A stretch of 64,000 bases of DNA from an uncultured SAR86 cluster bacterium. GTDB lineage: Bacteria > Pseudomonadota > Gammaproteobacteria > Magnimaribacterales > AG-339-G14. The DNA lies in contig CACHCY010000001.1 of assembly GCA_902578495.1 (NCBI GenBank), positions 1-64,000 on the forward strand, written 5' to 3'. Of the stretch, positions 24,644 through 32,739 are shown one piece after another (positions within the stretch are counted from its first letter, which is position 1; each line of letters starts with the position of its first letter). A model generated the notes under the pieces. The model did no database searches. It was not told the origin of the DNA and saw only the letters and a program-made list of their open reading frames with translations. The translations under genes were made by a program, and so were the position numbers.

Positions 24644-26203
24644 TTATCCTTCTATCCATCTAGAAAGATAATCAGTTAAATCTTCCGGTTTTTTTGTTCT
24701 AGCAGTTGTCCAATCCTCAATAAAAGGTGAATTAAGAACATCCTCATCTTGATCAATAACTAAAACAGTTGGAACTCCATATAATTTTTCAATTCCAAAT
24801 TTTTTTGGTATGTGTAGGTTTTTATCAAACCTTCCAACATCAATGTGCTGGACAACGTAGTTTTTTTCAATCACTTTCTTTACATTTTGACTTTTCAGCA
24901 TGCCGGCAAGAACTCTGCAATCCGGGCACCAATTACCTCCAAGAATTAACAATAATTTTTTATTTTTATCTAAAGAATCTAATGCATTCTTTAACAAAAC
25001 ATCTGCATCTGCAGAAATATCATAAGGTTTTGCCGGAACTTGAAGGGATTCGGGATTTCTTAAAAAGAAGGCAGTTATTCCATCTGGTGTAACAATTTCT
25101 AGATTCTTTAATGGACTAATTTCAATTAACTTACCTCTTGGTCCATCAGTCAATAGGAATATATTTCCATTAGGATGCTGAAGAATGTTTCTAAACCTAT
25201 GGTTTAACTCTTGAAATAAATTATCTTCAGATGAGCTTATTCTATTATTGAACGAAATTTTGGAAACTTTCTTAGCTTTTAAAGATGAAATCATTAATGA
25301 ATTTTTCCATTCAGGAAAAGCATCACCTGTGTAATAAATCATTCCTGAGGGTGCAATCGACGGTACCCAATATTTAACTGGCTGCTCCATGCCATCCATT
25401 TCTGTAAAGGGAGATATGATTGCTCCAGAATAGTCACGTCCGTAGGTAATGGCAGGCCAACCGTAATTTTTACCTGGTCGAATAATATTTATCTCGTCAC
25501 CACCAAAAGGCCCGTGCTCATGTTCAATGATTGTTCCATCGTTAAGTTGGATTAATCCTTGAGGATTTCTATGACCGTAAGAAAAGATATCTTCGAGGGA
25601 TCCATCAACATTAACAAAAGGATTATCATCTGGCACAGACCCATCTTTATTAATTCTAATTAATTTTCCAAAGTGGTTATCAAGGAATTGAGCTTTCTCT
25701 CTGTGATCAAAGCCATCTCCGCTTGAAATTAGTAAAGTGCCGTCTCTAAGAAAAATTATTTTTGCTCCATAATGAGCGCCAGTTCTTCTATTTGCCTTTG
25801 CTCTAAAAATTTCTTTAACGTTTTCTAGATTTTCTCCATTTAAAGAAGCTGAAGATACAGCCAAGGTATTGGTCCCATCAGCAAGGTTCAAACTTGTATA
25901 AGAGAAAAAAATTATTTTATCTTCTTTGAAATTTGGACTGACTTTAATTTCAGACAATCCTCCTTGATTTCTAAAGTGAATCTTAGGAAGGCCTTTAATA
26001 TCCTGCACCTCTCCGGAAGATAAGTCTAAAAGTTTAAGATTTCCAACTTTCTCTGTAATTAATATCTTATTTTCAGAAATCAAATCCATACCCCAAGGCT
26101 GATTTAAACCATCCAATAATGTATTTGAGGAGTAATCTAATTGCTGAGAATAAATTCCAAAACTATATGAAAGAAAAATTAAAAAAATAAAATTTTTGAG
26201 CAT
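24644..26203 (-). CDS. PQQ-type glucose/sorbosone dehydrogenase-like beta-propeller fused to thioredoxin domain
   Basis: 519 residues. A signal peptide (MLKNFIFLIFLSYSFGIYSQ) leads to a periplasmic six-bladed propeller of the soluble glucose/sorbosone dehydrogenase type: GLNQPWGMDL, RNQGGLSEIKVSP, AHYGAKIIFLRDGTLLISSGD, SYGHRNPQGLI, and EHEHGPFGGDEINII are its blade and PQQ/calcium motifs. From about residue 390 a different domain follows, with WCPDC at 425-429 and a GVPT cis-proline loop, a thioredoxin fold. The C-x-x-C (C426, C429) predicts redox activity. The fusion is unusual and suggests thiol-linked electron handling or self-protection. Aldose-sugar oxidation is the family role; substrate not shown. 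Confidence 0.88.
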   Translation of the reverse strand: MLKNFIFLIFLSYSFGIYSQQLDYSSNTLLDGLNQPWGMDLISENKILITEKVGNLKLLDLSSGEVQDIKGLPKIHFRNQGGLSEIKVSPNFKEDKIIFFSYTSLNLADGTNTLAVSSASLNGENLENVKEIFRAKANRRTGAHYGAKIIFLRDGTLLISSGDGFDHREKAQFLDNHFGKLIRINKDGSVPDDNPFVNVDGSLEDIFSYGHRNPQGLIQLNDGTIIEHEHGPFGGDEINIIRPGKNYGWPAITYGRDYSGAIISPFTEMDGMEQPVKYWVPSIAPSGMIYYTGDAFPEWKNSLMISSLKAKKVSKISFNNRISSSEDNLFQELNHRFRNILQHPNGNIFLLTDGPRGKLIEISPLKNLEIVTPDGITAFFLRNPESLQVPAKPYDISADADVLLKNALDSLDKNKKLLLILGGNWCPDCRVLAGMLKSQNVKKVIEKNYVVQHIDVGRFDKNLHIPKKFGIEKLYGVPTVLVIDQDEDVLNSPFIEDWTTARTKKPEDLTDYLSRWIEG

Positions 26204-26253
26204 AATGCGGATTAATAATAGAATGCGATTTTCTCATAGAAAAGTTCTGAACA

Positions 26254-26700
26254 GTGAAAATCTTATTTAAAAATTTTTCCTTATATCTGTTGGCAACATT
26301 AATTCTGACTTTGCTCATTGTTCCAATTACTTCCTTCTCAAACCTTATTTGGTTAAATTCCATGAATATGCCCATAGGTATAAAAATAGTTTTTGAAGTC
26401 TTACTTTCAGATTTCATCAATTTAGGAGCTATTTTATTTTTAATTCTTATGATTCCAGTAGGTCTTAGTCTGATCATCTCTAGATATACTTCGAGATTGC
26501 CTGCTATATCTGATTTTGCTCGATACTTTATTATTTCAGCTCTTACTATGTGGCTTGTCTTGATCGGAACTGTTGAGCTGCTCTATGAGACGGAGGTAAT
26601 TGCTGGAAATAGAACTAGCATCGGTACGTTTCTCCATGTTATGGCTGGAGGGCTATCTGGTGGAATTTTCTATAAATTAAGATATAAAATGTTTGCATGA
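26254..26700 (+). CDS. Hypothetical four-helix membrane protein
   Basis: 148 residues from GTG, with about four hydrophobic segments (residues 8-28, 45-75, 88-108, 125-140). The start is 50 nt from the divergent fusion gene. No family recognised. The next gene begins in its stop codon (ATGA), so both are probably made together, and both are small inner-membrane proteins. Confidence 0.65.
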   Translation: MKILFKNFSLYLLATLILTLLIVPITSFSNLIWLNSMNMPIGIKIVFEVLLSDFINLGAILFLILMIPVGLSLIISRYTSRLPAISDFARYFIISALTMWLVLIGTVELLYETEVIAGNRTSIGTFLHVMAGGLSGGIFYKLRYKMFA

Positions 26701-27125
26701 GAAATAAATTTGTTATTCGCCTGATGTCTCTAATCCCTTGTATTTTGCTTGGCTTGGTTAGTTACCAATGGTTTACAGATCCGGCAACCACTGCATTAGG
26801 ATTTGGAATTGATTATGAAGCCATGTCGAATCATGGACAAAATTCACTTTTTAGAGACTTTACAGCTTTTTTTGCTGCATCCTCTCTGTTTTGTCTTTTT
26901 GCATTCTTTACTTTTAAATCATCTTGGCTCTTAGCTGCTGGATTAATTTACCTGTTTGCCTTAGGTTTTAATGTTTATCACGTTATGTACTTAGGAGGCG
27001 AAGTTCAAACTCAATTATTTGTAGAAGTCTTTTTATCCGTTTGGATTTTAGGTACCGCCCTGCTGATGAGAAGTGCAGCAAATAGCAAGCCAGTTGTTAA
27101 AGAAGCTACAGCTGATACTGAATAG
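26697..27125 (+). CDS. Hypothetical membrane protein (DUF4345-like)
   Basis: 142 residues with four predicted membrane segments. Around residues 45-60 there is NSLFRDFTAFFAASSLFCLFAFF, similar in pattern to small four-helix proteins annotated as DUF4345 (an R-D-F/x-x-G motif after the first loop), but I am not certain. Starts in the stop of the preceding gene and its tail overlaps the convergent TonB receptor by 20 nt. Function unknown. Confidence 0.65.
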   Translation: MRNKFVIRLMSLIPCILLGLVSYQWFTDPATTALGFGIDYEAMSNHGQNSLFRDFTAFFAASSLFCLFAFFTFKSSWLLAAGLIYLFALGFNVYHVMYLGGEVQTQLFVEVFLSVWILGTALLMRSAANSKPVVKEATADTE

Positions 27126-29709
27126 AAAAAGTAAAAGTTCTTCCTGTAGGATCATGAAGCCTGGTATCAAAACTAAAATCAGGAGCGTCAAATAATTTTG
27201 GTGCAGGCTCGTTTGTCAAATTTATAATTCCAAGCTTTAAATCTATAGTTCCATCCTTTAAGTTTATTGGTCTCGTAATTGATAAGTCATGAATTAGAAA
27301 AGAACTCACTTTATTTGTATAACCCAAGGATATCGCGTAATCACTTAGCTGCCTTTCATTCGTATATCCAGAAATATATCTCGAGGTCCAATTAAGTAAA
27401 AATTCGCTATATTCCCAATCAAGAAAGAGATTAATTTTATTTTTAGGAAGCGAGTGTATGTGGGCATCGTAATTAAATTTACCTACTCTATTAATTAATT
27501 TTTCGTCATCTCTTTGATGATCGTGATCTTCTGTATCATCATTATGTTCATCATGCTCAGGAGTTAAAAAAGAAAAGAGCGTTGTGGATGTTATTTTCAA
27601 ATTTAAAGAACCAAAATCATACAAGTCAAATAAAGAGTTAAATTCAAAGTCCATTCCAGTGATAATTGATTTTTCTTCGTTCACATAAGAAGCGATGACA
27701 CCAATAATTTCTCCTGAAGAGTTCCTAGAGATTTTTGAACTATTTGGATTATTTAAAACTATAGCTTGAGCACTTTCAGCTTCAATTCGATCTTTATAGT
27801 TAATTTCAAAAAAATCAAAGCTTAATGAATACTCTTCCCTAGGATAAAAGATAAAACCAAGGTTGGAATTAATAGATTTAGCAGGTTTTAATGTAGGATT
27901 TCCTGTTTGACCCTGCCTAACAAAAACACTTCCATTAACGTCTCTTACACTACCCAGGACTATATCTGATCCAAACATCTGAGACATCGAAGGCATAGTG
28001 AAAGAAGTGCCTGTAGAGAACCTTAAAGAAAAAATATCATTAGGTTGAAACCTCAATGATATTTTCGGATCCAATGAATTTTCATTCTTAAAATCCTCAT
28101 ATCTCAAGGCTGCTCTTATATCTAAAGTTTGCGAGATAGACTTATTGAGTTCCCCAAATAAAGCAGCCTTTGATCTTGATTTATTAACATCTGTTCCACC
28201 CCCAAGAAAAAAAAGGTCTGCTTGTTTTGTAATTTGTCCCTCTTTATCAACTTCTATTCTTCCCAAATCATTGTATTTGATATCTAAAGTATCTCTTGTT
28301 ATCTGGAATCCAGCAGAAAAATCAAAATCATTTAAATTTGTTAAATATATTCCATCAATTGAACTCAAAGATCCTTTCTTTTTTGCTACAAGGTTCCCAC
28401 TGACATATTGAACTAACTCATCCTCATTAGTATCGCTGAACAAATTCCAAGACAGATTTTTTTTCTCTCCCCCTCTGCCAGCAAGAGCTTCTAGAAATCT
28501 TGAATTAATTATGTCTGGTCTTACAGCAAGATTACTATGAGCGCTATGAGTAACTGATATATCTAAGAAATCATTATCAGAAAAAGAAAATTTCATAGAA
28601 TCAGTCACATGGTACTGAAAAATATCTTTTGTTGAAAAAGGCGAAGGATAATTTGAACCAAGAGGTCTTCCTCGCCATTTAATTTCATTTTTAAAAGGAC
28701 TACCTCCTTCGCCAGGAAAAATATTCCTTGTTAGAAAAGGAAGTGCTGGATAGGAAGGAGACTGGGGGTTATCTAGAACATTTACTTTTGCATAGATAAT
28801 ATTGAGGTCGTTAGAAATGAGATAAGAATCTTCAATAGAAGTATTTAAATTGAAATAAGCTTTATGATGTCTTTCTTTATTTATGATATTAAATCTTTCT
28901 CCATACGCAAATTTACAAAATCCGCTAAGCAAGATTCCACCGTTATTTTTGCAATTAGGATCGGGGATTTTTTCTCCTTTTTCGTAAGTGCCTTTATAAG
29001 GTCCAGATAAGATCTCTTCCTTTTCAGTTGTAATAAAAGTCTTTCCAAATGTACTGATTGATAAGTCGGCGATTCCATCAATTTGTCTCGCAGATAACGG
29101 AGACCTATAAAAACTTTCTAATCCAAAGACAAGTTTGTTTATATCGTTTTTGAACCCATATAAAAAACCTACTTTATTATCGTTTTGTTTATGAGACTCA
29201 GTGATCTGATGATCCGATCTGAGCAAGAATCCCTCAAAATCCTTTTGAGTTAAAACATTTACCACTCCAGCAACAGCATCTGATCCATAAATAGACGTAG
29301 CCCCTTCTTTGAGGATTTCAATGGATTTTATTGCAATCTCAGGAATGACGTTTGCATCAATATATCCTTCTCCCTCGTGAGATGGTATTCCTGCGAAAGT
29401 TTGTCTTTTTGTATTGATCATTAACAATGTTGAAGCGTGATTAAGGCCTCTTAATGTGATTGCTGACATTCCTTGATCTTCTCCATCCATTGAATTTGTT
29501 TGAAAATGCGATCCAGATATAGAAGGAACATATCTAGAAATTTCAGACAAAGACATCGTATTAAATTTGAGATAATCGTCTCTAGAGAAGGTTTCTATTG
29601 GACTTAATTCATTATCGGTATTTTTTATATATGAACCAGTCACAACTATTTCCTCTTCAGCAGACAAAAAAGCTGAAAAAAATAGCAAAGAGTAAAATAA
29701 GAATTTCAC
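27106..29709 (-). CDS. TonB-dependent outer-membrane receptor
   Basis: 867 residues. Signal peptide MKFLFYSLLFFSAFLSA, then EEEIVVTGSYI as the likely TonB-box/plug start, plug motifs (ITLRGLNHASTLLMIN, YGSDAVAGVVNVLT) and a long beta-barrel ending in a C-terminal aromatic strand (FTFSIQYQL). Extracellular loop near residues 716-735 is very acidic and histidine-rich (HDEHNDDTEDHDHQRDDE), suggesting divalent-metal capture such as zinc or copper. It would import a scarce ligand with TonB energy. A PhyH-type dioxygenase lies immediately upstream (19 nt) on the same strand, so the ligand could instead be an organic molecule. Ligand unknown. Confidence 0.92.
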   Translation of the reverse strand: MKFLFYSLLFFSAFLSAEEEIVVTGSYIKNTDNELSPIETFSRDDYLKFNTMSLSEISRYVPSISGSHFQTNSMDGEDQGMSAITLRGLNHASTLLMINTKRQTFAGIPSHEGEGYIDANVIPEIAIKSIEILKEGATSIYGSDAVAGVVNVLTQKDFEGFLLRSDHQITESHKQNDNKVGFLYGFKNDINKLVFGLESFYRSPLSARQIDGIADLSISTFGKTFITTEKEEILSGPYKGTYEKGEKIPDPNCKNNGGILLSGFCKFAYGERFNIINKERHHKAYFNLNTSIEDSYLISNDLNIIYAKVNVLDNPQSPSYPALPFLTRNIFPGEGGSPFKNEIKWRGRPLGSNYPSPFSTKDIFQYHVTDSMKFSFSDNDFLDISVTHSAHSNLAVRPDIINSRFLEALAGRGGEKKNLSWNLFSDTNEDELVQYVSGNLVAKKKGSLSSIDGIYLTNLNDFDFSAGFQITRDTLDIKYNDLGRIEVDKEGQITKQADLFFLGGGTDVNKSRSKAALFGELNKSISQTLDIRAALRYEDFKNENSLDPKISLRFQPNDIFSLRFSTGTSFTMPSMSQMFGSDIVLGSVRDVNGSVFVRQGQTGNPTLKPAKSINSNLGFIFYPREEYSLSFDFFEINYKDRIEAESAQAIVLNNPNSSKISRNSSGEIIGVIASYVNEEKSIITGMDFEFNSLFDLYDFGSLNLKITSTTLFSFLTPEHDEHNDDTEDHDHQRDDEKLINRVGKFNYDAHIHSLPKNKINLFLDWEYSEFLLNWTSRYISGYTNERQLSDYAISLGYTNKVSSFLIHDLSITRPINLKDGTIDLKLGIINLTNEPAPKLFDAPDFSFDTRLHDPTGRTFTFSIQYQL

Positions 29710-29728
29710 TTGTATAGTTAAAATTAAA

Positions 29729-30628
29729 TTATTGGTTTGATTTTATAGATTTATTAACCAAATCTTTTGGGTCAGGAATGTCAGAAAATCTGTCAAATGA
29801 ATCACTGAACATATTTTCTGGTGAAACCGATTCATGTTTTGCACTATCGTCATAAGGATCTGAGTAAAATCCGAGGACATACCCACCTTTAGAATAACCT
29901 ATAAGCGACCTAAGCTCAGGACTAAGACCTTTAGCTATTTCTGGTGGACAGGACAAGTATTGATTTTCTTCTTGTCTTATCCAGTTCACAGCGTAATGTA
30001 GAAAAACTCCTGTTCTAATTTCATCTGACGTGACATTATCGCCGCCGCCGTGCAAGACCGTGCCTGTATAAATGAGCACAGAACCAGCTTCCATTTCGGC
30101 GTATGCTATTTCATCTGGATTAGGAAGTCGGTCTTTATCCCATTTATGAGAACCGGGCACAATCTGAGTGGCCCCGTTTTCTTTAGTAAATTTAGATGCA
30201 GCCCAAATGGTGCTGAACAAGGGTTCGACTTTTCTTGGAAGATACCCACCCCATATACCTCTATCTCTGTGGAGAATTTGAGGAGACTCACCAGGGCCAA
30301 TGCAAACAGCCGAAGTAAAGTGTAACTGCAGTCCATCACAGTAAGGTTGAAGAAAATTCTTTGCTGATTTATTTATGAGAGGATCTAGAGCTAATTCCCT
30401 GCATTTTTCAGATCGAGCAATCAAAGCTCCGATTCTTTTTGTCTTAAATCCCGTAAATTCATCTCGGCCAAAATTATCATGAGATAAAAAAGGATCTAGT
30501 TCGTTATTTAAAGTTTCCAGAAAGTTTGAATCAAGAACGTTGTCGATAATAACGCAAGCATCGTCATGAAGAACTTCAATTATGCTGTCTACTGACGTAT
30601 TCGAAGATAAATGCTTTAACTCAGTCAT
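29729..30628 (-). CDS. Phytanoyl-CoA dioxygenase (PhyH) family protein
   Basis: 299 residues from ATG 30628; a TTG 33 nt upstream could extend it but lacks better support. Iron ligands are HRD (H-x-D in QILHRDRGIW) and the distal histidine VLHGGGDN, with an arginine in EIRTGVFLHY that would hold 2-oxoglutarate. Such enzymes hydroxylate aliphatic or small molecules using Fe(II) and 2-oxoglutarate. It is 19 nt from the TonB receptor and likely co-transcribed with it, so it may process the imported compound. Cytoplasmic; no signal peptide seen. Substrate unknown. Confidence 0.88.
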   Translation of the reverse strand: MTELKHLSSNTSVDSIIEVLHDDACVIIDNVLDSNFLETLNNELDPFLSHDNFGRDEFTGFKTKRIGALIARSEKCRELALDPLINKSAKNFLQPYCDGLQLHFTSAVCIGPGESPQILHRDRGIWGGYLPRKVEPLFSTIWAASKFTKENGATQIVPGSHKWDKDRLPNPDEIAYAEMEAGSVLIYTGTVLHGGGDNVTSDEIRTGVFLHYAVNWIRQEENQYLSCPPEIAKGLSPELRSLIGYSKGGYVLGFYSDPYDDSAKHESVSPENMFSDSFDRFSDIPDPKDLVNKSIKSNQ

Positions 30629-30661
30629 ATTAATACAAGATTTTACCTGATAATGTTTCAA

Positions 30662-30693
30662 TAAAAAAAGGGAGGTTAAAAAACCTCCCTTTA
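30662..30693 (-). terminator. Rho-independent terminator of the microprotein gene
   Basis: An 11-bp stem, AAAGGGAGGTT paired with AACCTCCCTTT around a 4-nt A loop, is followed on the minus transcript by TTTTTTTAT. It lies just after the small YRG-repeat gene and just before the PhyH start codon, so it separates their transcripts. Confidence 0.88.
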
Positions 30694-30708
30694 ATTCATA
30701 ACTTTATG

Positions 30709-30870
30709 CTATGCAGCAGTCTCAACACCACGGTAAATACCAGGTGTTTTAGACGACTTTTTGACAACGTTTGCGTCGTGCTTAGTTCCTCTGTAGTTTA
30801 AATCAGAAGCCTTATTAGACTTTGACTTAACATCAGCAGAAACTTCAACGCCTCTATAGTAAGTAGTCAT
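30709..30870 (-). CDS. 53-aa microprotein with three YRG repeats (DUF4278-like)
   Basis: The frame is 53 codons, ATG 30870 to TAG, with a strong ribosome site (GGAGG, 7 nt before the start). The protein is MTTYYRGVEVSADV..., then NYRGTKHDANVV, then IYRGVETAA: YRG recurs at residues 5-7, 26-28 and 46-48 about 20 apart. This pattern matches the short DUF4278 repeat (YRGV-Y) best known in cyanobacteria. It has its own terminator and a leader of about 200 nt upstream, signs of an independent, possibly well-expressed gene. Basic, no membrane segment. Function unknown. Confidence 0.8.
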   Translation of the reverse strand: MTTYYRGVEVSADVKSKSNKASDLNYRGTKHDANVVKKSSKTPGIYRGVETAA

Positions 30871-31096
30871 ATCGTTCCTCCAGTTTTCGTTTCAAACGTC
30901 CATATACCAATCGGTATACACCCTTATCAACGCGTTCCTTCGGTAGATATTCGGTCTCGTTCCCAATTTCTTGGTACTTGCTTACCTTTCTTTAAGATCA
31001 AAGAAAGAGGTTTTCCTATCTTCCTACTTCCGTTTAGTAAATTTAAATGAAAAATACTAAATGAACGTAAGACAATTGTACCATTTTTTTTAAAAA
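30871..31096 (-). promoter_or_regulatory. Long structured leader/promoter region of the microprotein gene
   Basis: About 226 nt without a gene. Notable items are an inverted repeat TATACC-AATC-GGTATA (30903-30918), which lies 33-48 nt before the ATG and near the ribosome site, and an 8-bp hairpin CTTTCTTT/AAAGAAAG (30986-31007). The inverted repeat could be an operator or, in RNA, a small hairpin close to the ribosome site. The promoter itself is not clear to me; the start of transcription is unknown. Confidence 0.5.
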
Positions 31097-31134
31097 ACAA
31101 AAAAAACAGGCGAGATAAAATCTCGCCTGTTTGC
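31097..31134 (-). terminator. Rho-independent terminator of glnK-amtB
   Basis: A 13-bp stem, AAACAGGCGAGAT with ATCTCGCCTGTTT (31104-31132), is followed on the minus transcript by a T-rich tract (TTTTTTG then T run). It lies 18 nt beyond the amtB stop codon. Confidence 0.92.
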
Positions 31135-31149
31135 GGGAGGAAAATAAAC

Positions 31150-32385
31150 TTAGTCGAACTCTGGGTAAGCCTCTACTCCAATTTCAGTGGAATCAAGACC
31201 TGCCGCTTGTTCTTCATCAGTAGCTCTTATTGATATGAACATATTGATGACGTAGATAACTATTAAGCTAGCAACATAAGTGAATCCTGCGATAGCAACA
31301 ACACCGTAAAGCTGCCATAAGAATGAGGCATCTGAAGTAAATGGAACAACCATTACTCCGTAAATACCTACGATGCCGTGAGCAGATATAGCTCCGACTG
31401 GATCATCTATTTTTAAGCGTTTCTCGAAGAATAAAATTGAGAAATAGACTATAACACCACCGATAGCACCGATGATGACTGCCTCACCACCTGAAGGTGC
31501 GCTAGGACCAGCAGTAATGGCTACTAAACCAGCAATGGCACCATTGATGGCCATTGTGACATCCATTTTGCCAGTCGCAAAAAGACTTGTGAGTAATGCA
31601 GCAACTACACCGCCTGCTGCGGCCATGTTTGTATTCATGAATACTTGGCTCACTGCTATAGCGCTTGCTTCGTCACTAATAATTAACTCAGATCCTCCGT
31701 TGAATCCAAACCAACCCAACCAAAGTATCCATGCTCCTAATGCGGCGATAGGAATGTTTGAACCTGGCATAGCATTCACTGAACCATCCATACCGTACTT
31801 TCCGTTTCGAGGACCGAGGGCTGTGACTAAAGCTAAAGCTGCAGCTGCTCCACATAAGTGAACTGTTCCTGAACCAGCGTAGTCTGAATAACCACCTGAA
31901 CTCAAGAAACCACCACCCCAATTCCAGTAACCTTGAATAGGATAAATGAAACCAGTGAGGATTACTGCGAACAAGAAGAATGGTAAAAGTTTCATTCTTC
32001 CAGCTACTGCTCCTGAAACAATTGACATAGCTGTCGCAACAAAGACTACTTGAAAAAAGAAGTCAGCTTGTTGAGAATAGTCCATTCCATATTCCATTCC
32101 AATTTCTTCTATTGGAAGAGCTGTTGATAGACCCCATGAAGATCCAATACCTGGAATAACTCCATCAATTAATGAGGATCCGGGATACATTAAAATAAAT
32201 CCGCATGCTAGATACATGATGCAAGCAATTGAATATAAACCTAAATTTTTTGTTACGATTTCTGATACATCTTTCTTTTGAACCAATCCAGCTTCCAGCA
32301 TTGTGAAACCAGCAGCCATCCACATAACTAAGGCGCCAGCCATAATTGCGTAAAAGGTATCTACCGCAAATTTTATTTCATCCAT
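31150..32385 (-). CDS. amtB: Ammonium transporter
   Basis: 411 residues with about eleven membrane helices. The twin-histidine pore pair is present: GSGTVHLCGAAAALA (near residue 175) and ISAHGIVGIYG (near residue 325), and the early MAAGFTMLEAGLV and later FGFNGGSE are family segments. It conducts ammonium across the inner membrane and is blocked by PII protein. No classic signal peptide is seen, unlike E. coli AmtB; the first segment is a membrane helix. It follows glnK by 15 nt on the same strand, the widespread glnK-amtB operon. Confidence 0.96.
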   Translation of the reverse strand: MDEIKFAVDTFYAIMAGALVMWMAAGFTMLEAGLVQKKDVSEIVTKNLGLYSIACIMYLACGFILMYPGSSLIDGVIPGIGSSWGLSTALPIEEIGMEYGMDYSQQADFFFQVVFVATAMSIVSGAVAGRMKLLPFFLFAVILTGFIYPIQGYWNWGGGFLSSGGYSDYAGSGTVHLCGAAAALALVTALGPRNGKYGMDGSVNAMPGSNIPIAALGAWILWLGWFGFNGGSELIISDEASAIAVSQVFMNTNMAAAGGVVAALLTSLFATGKMDVTMAINGAIAGLVAITAGPSAPSGGEAVIIGAIGGVIVYFSILFFEKRLKIDDPVGAISAHGIVGIYGVMVVPFTSDASFLWQLYGVVAIAGFTYVASLIVIYVINMFISIRATDEEQAAGLDSTEIGVEAYPEFD

Positions 32386-32400
32386 TAAAATCTCCTAAAA

Positions 32401-32739
32401 TTAAATAGCTTTTGAGCCTGTCTCACCAGTTCTAATTCTTACAACATCAGTGAGTTCAGTTATAAAAATTTTTCCATCGCCAATCTTTCCCGTACCTGCA
32501 GCATTTCTTACAGCTTCAATGATTGAAGAAGTATCTCCATCATCACAAGCTACTTGAAACATTACTTTAGGGTTGGTATCTGCTCGATACTCAGTTCCCC
32601 GGTAAGTTTCAGACTGACCTTTTTGTGACCCATAACCTGAAGCTTCTATTATTGTTGCACCACCTATACCTGAAGAATGTAAAGCTTCCTTAACTAATTC
32701 AGTTTTTGATGGTTTTACAATCAAAGTAAGTAACTTCAT
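32401..32739 (-). CDS. glnK: PII nitrogen regulatory protein
   Basis: 112 residues. The T-loop QKGQSETYRGTEY includes Y46 and the uridylylation site Y51; the B-loop GTGKIGDGKIF and C-loop IRTGE are typical of ATP/ADP and 2-oxoglutarate binding. Trimeric sensor that reports nitrogen/energy state and gates AmtB. Placed first in the operon, with an NtrC-like inverted repeat 53-69 nt upstream. GlnB versus GlnK cannot be settled by sequence alone; linkage to amtB favours GlnK. Confidence 0.95.
   Translation of the reverse strand: MKLLTLIVKPSKTELVKEALHSSGIGGATIIEASGYGSQKGQSETYRGTEYRADTNPKVMFQVACDDGDTSSIIEAVRNAAGTGKIGDGKIFITELTDVVRIRTGETGSKAI

Noticed and set aside
24769-25092. 107-aa plus-strand ORF with many cysteines
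   Set aside because: Antisense to the thioredoxin part of the fusion gene; composition reflects the opposite strand.
26163-26477. 104-aa minus-strand ORF
   Set aside because: Antisense to the start of a membrane-protein gene and overlapping the fusion gene's start; no ribosome site or recognisable protein.
30629-30661. Longer PhyH protein from a TTG codon
   Set aside because: TTG start lacks a ribosome site and lies only 32 nt from the terminator hairpin; the ATG at 30628 is a better fit.
31472-31861. 129-aa plus-strand ORF rich in alanine/proline
   Set aside because: Antisense shadow of amtB; Ala/Pro richness comes from Gly/Ala codons on the coding strand.
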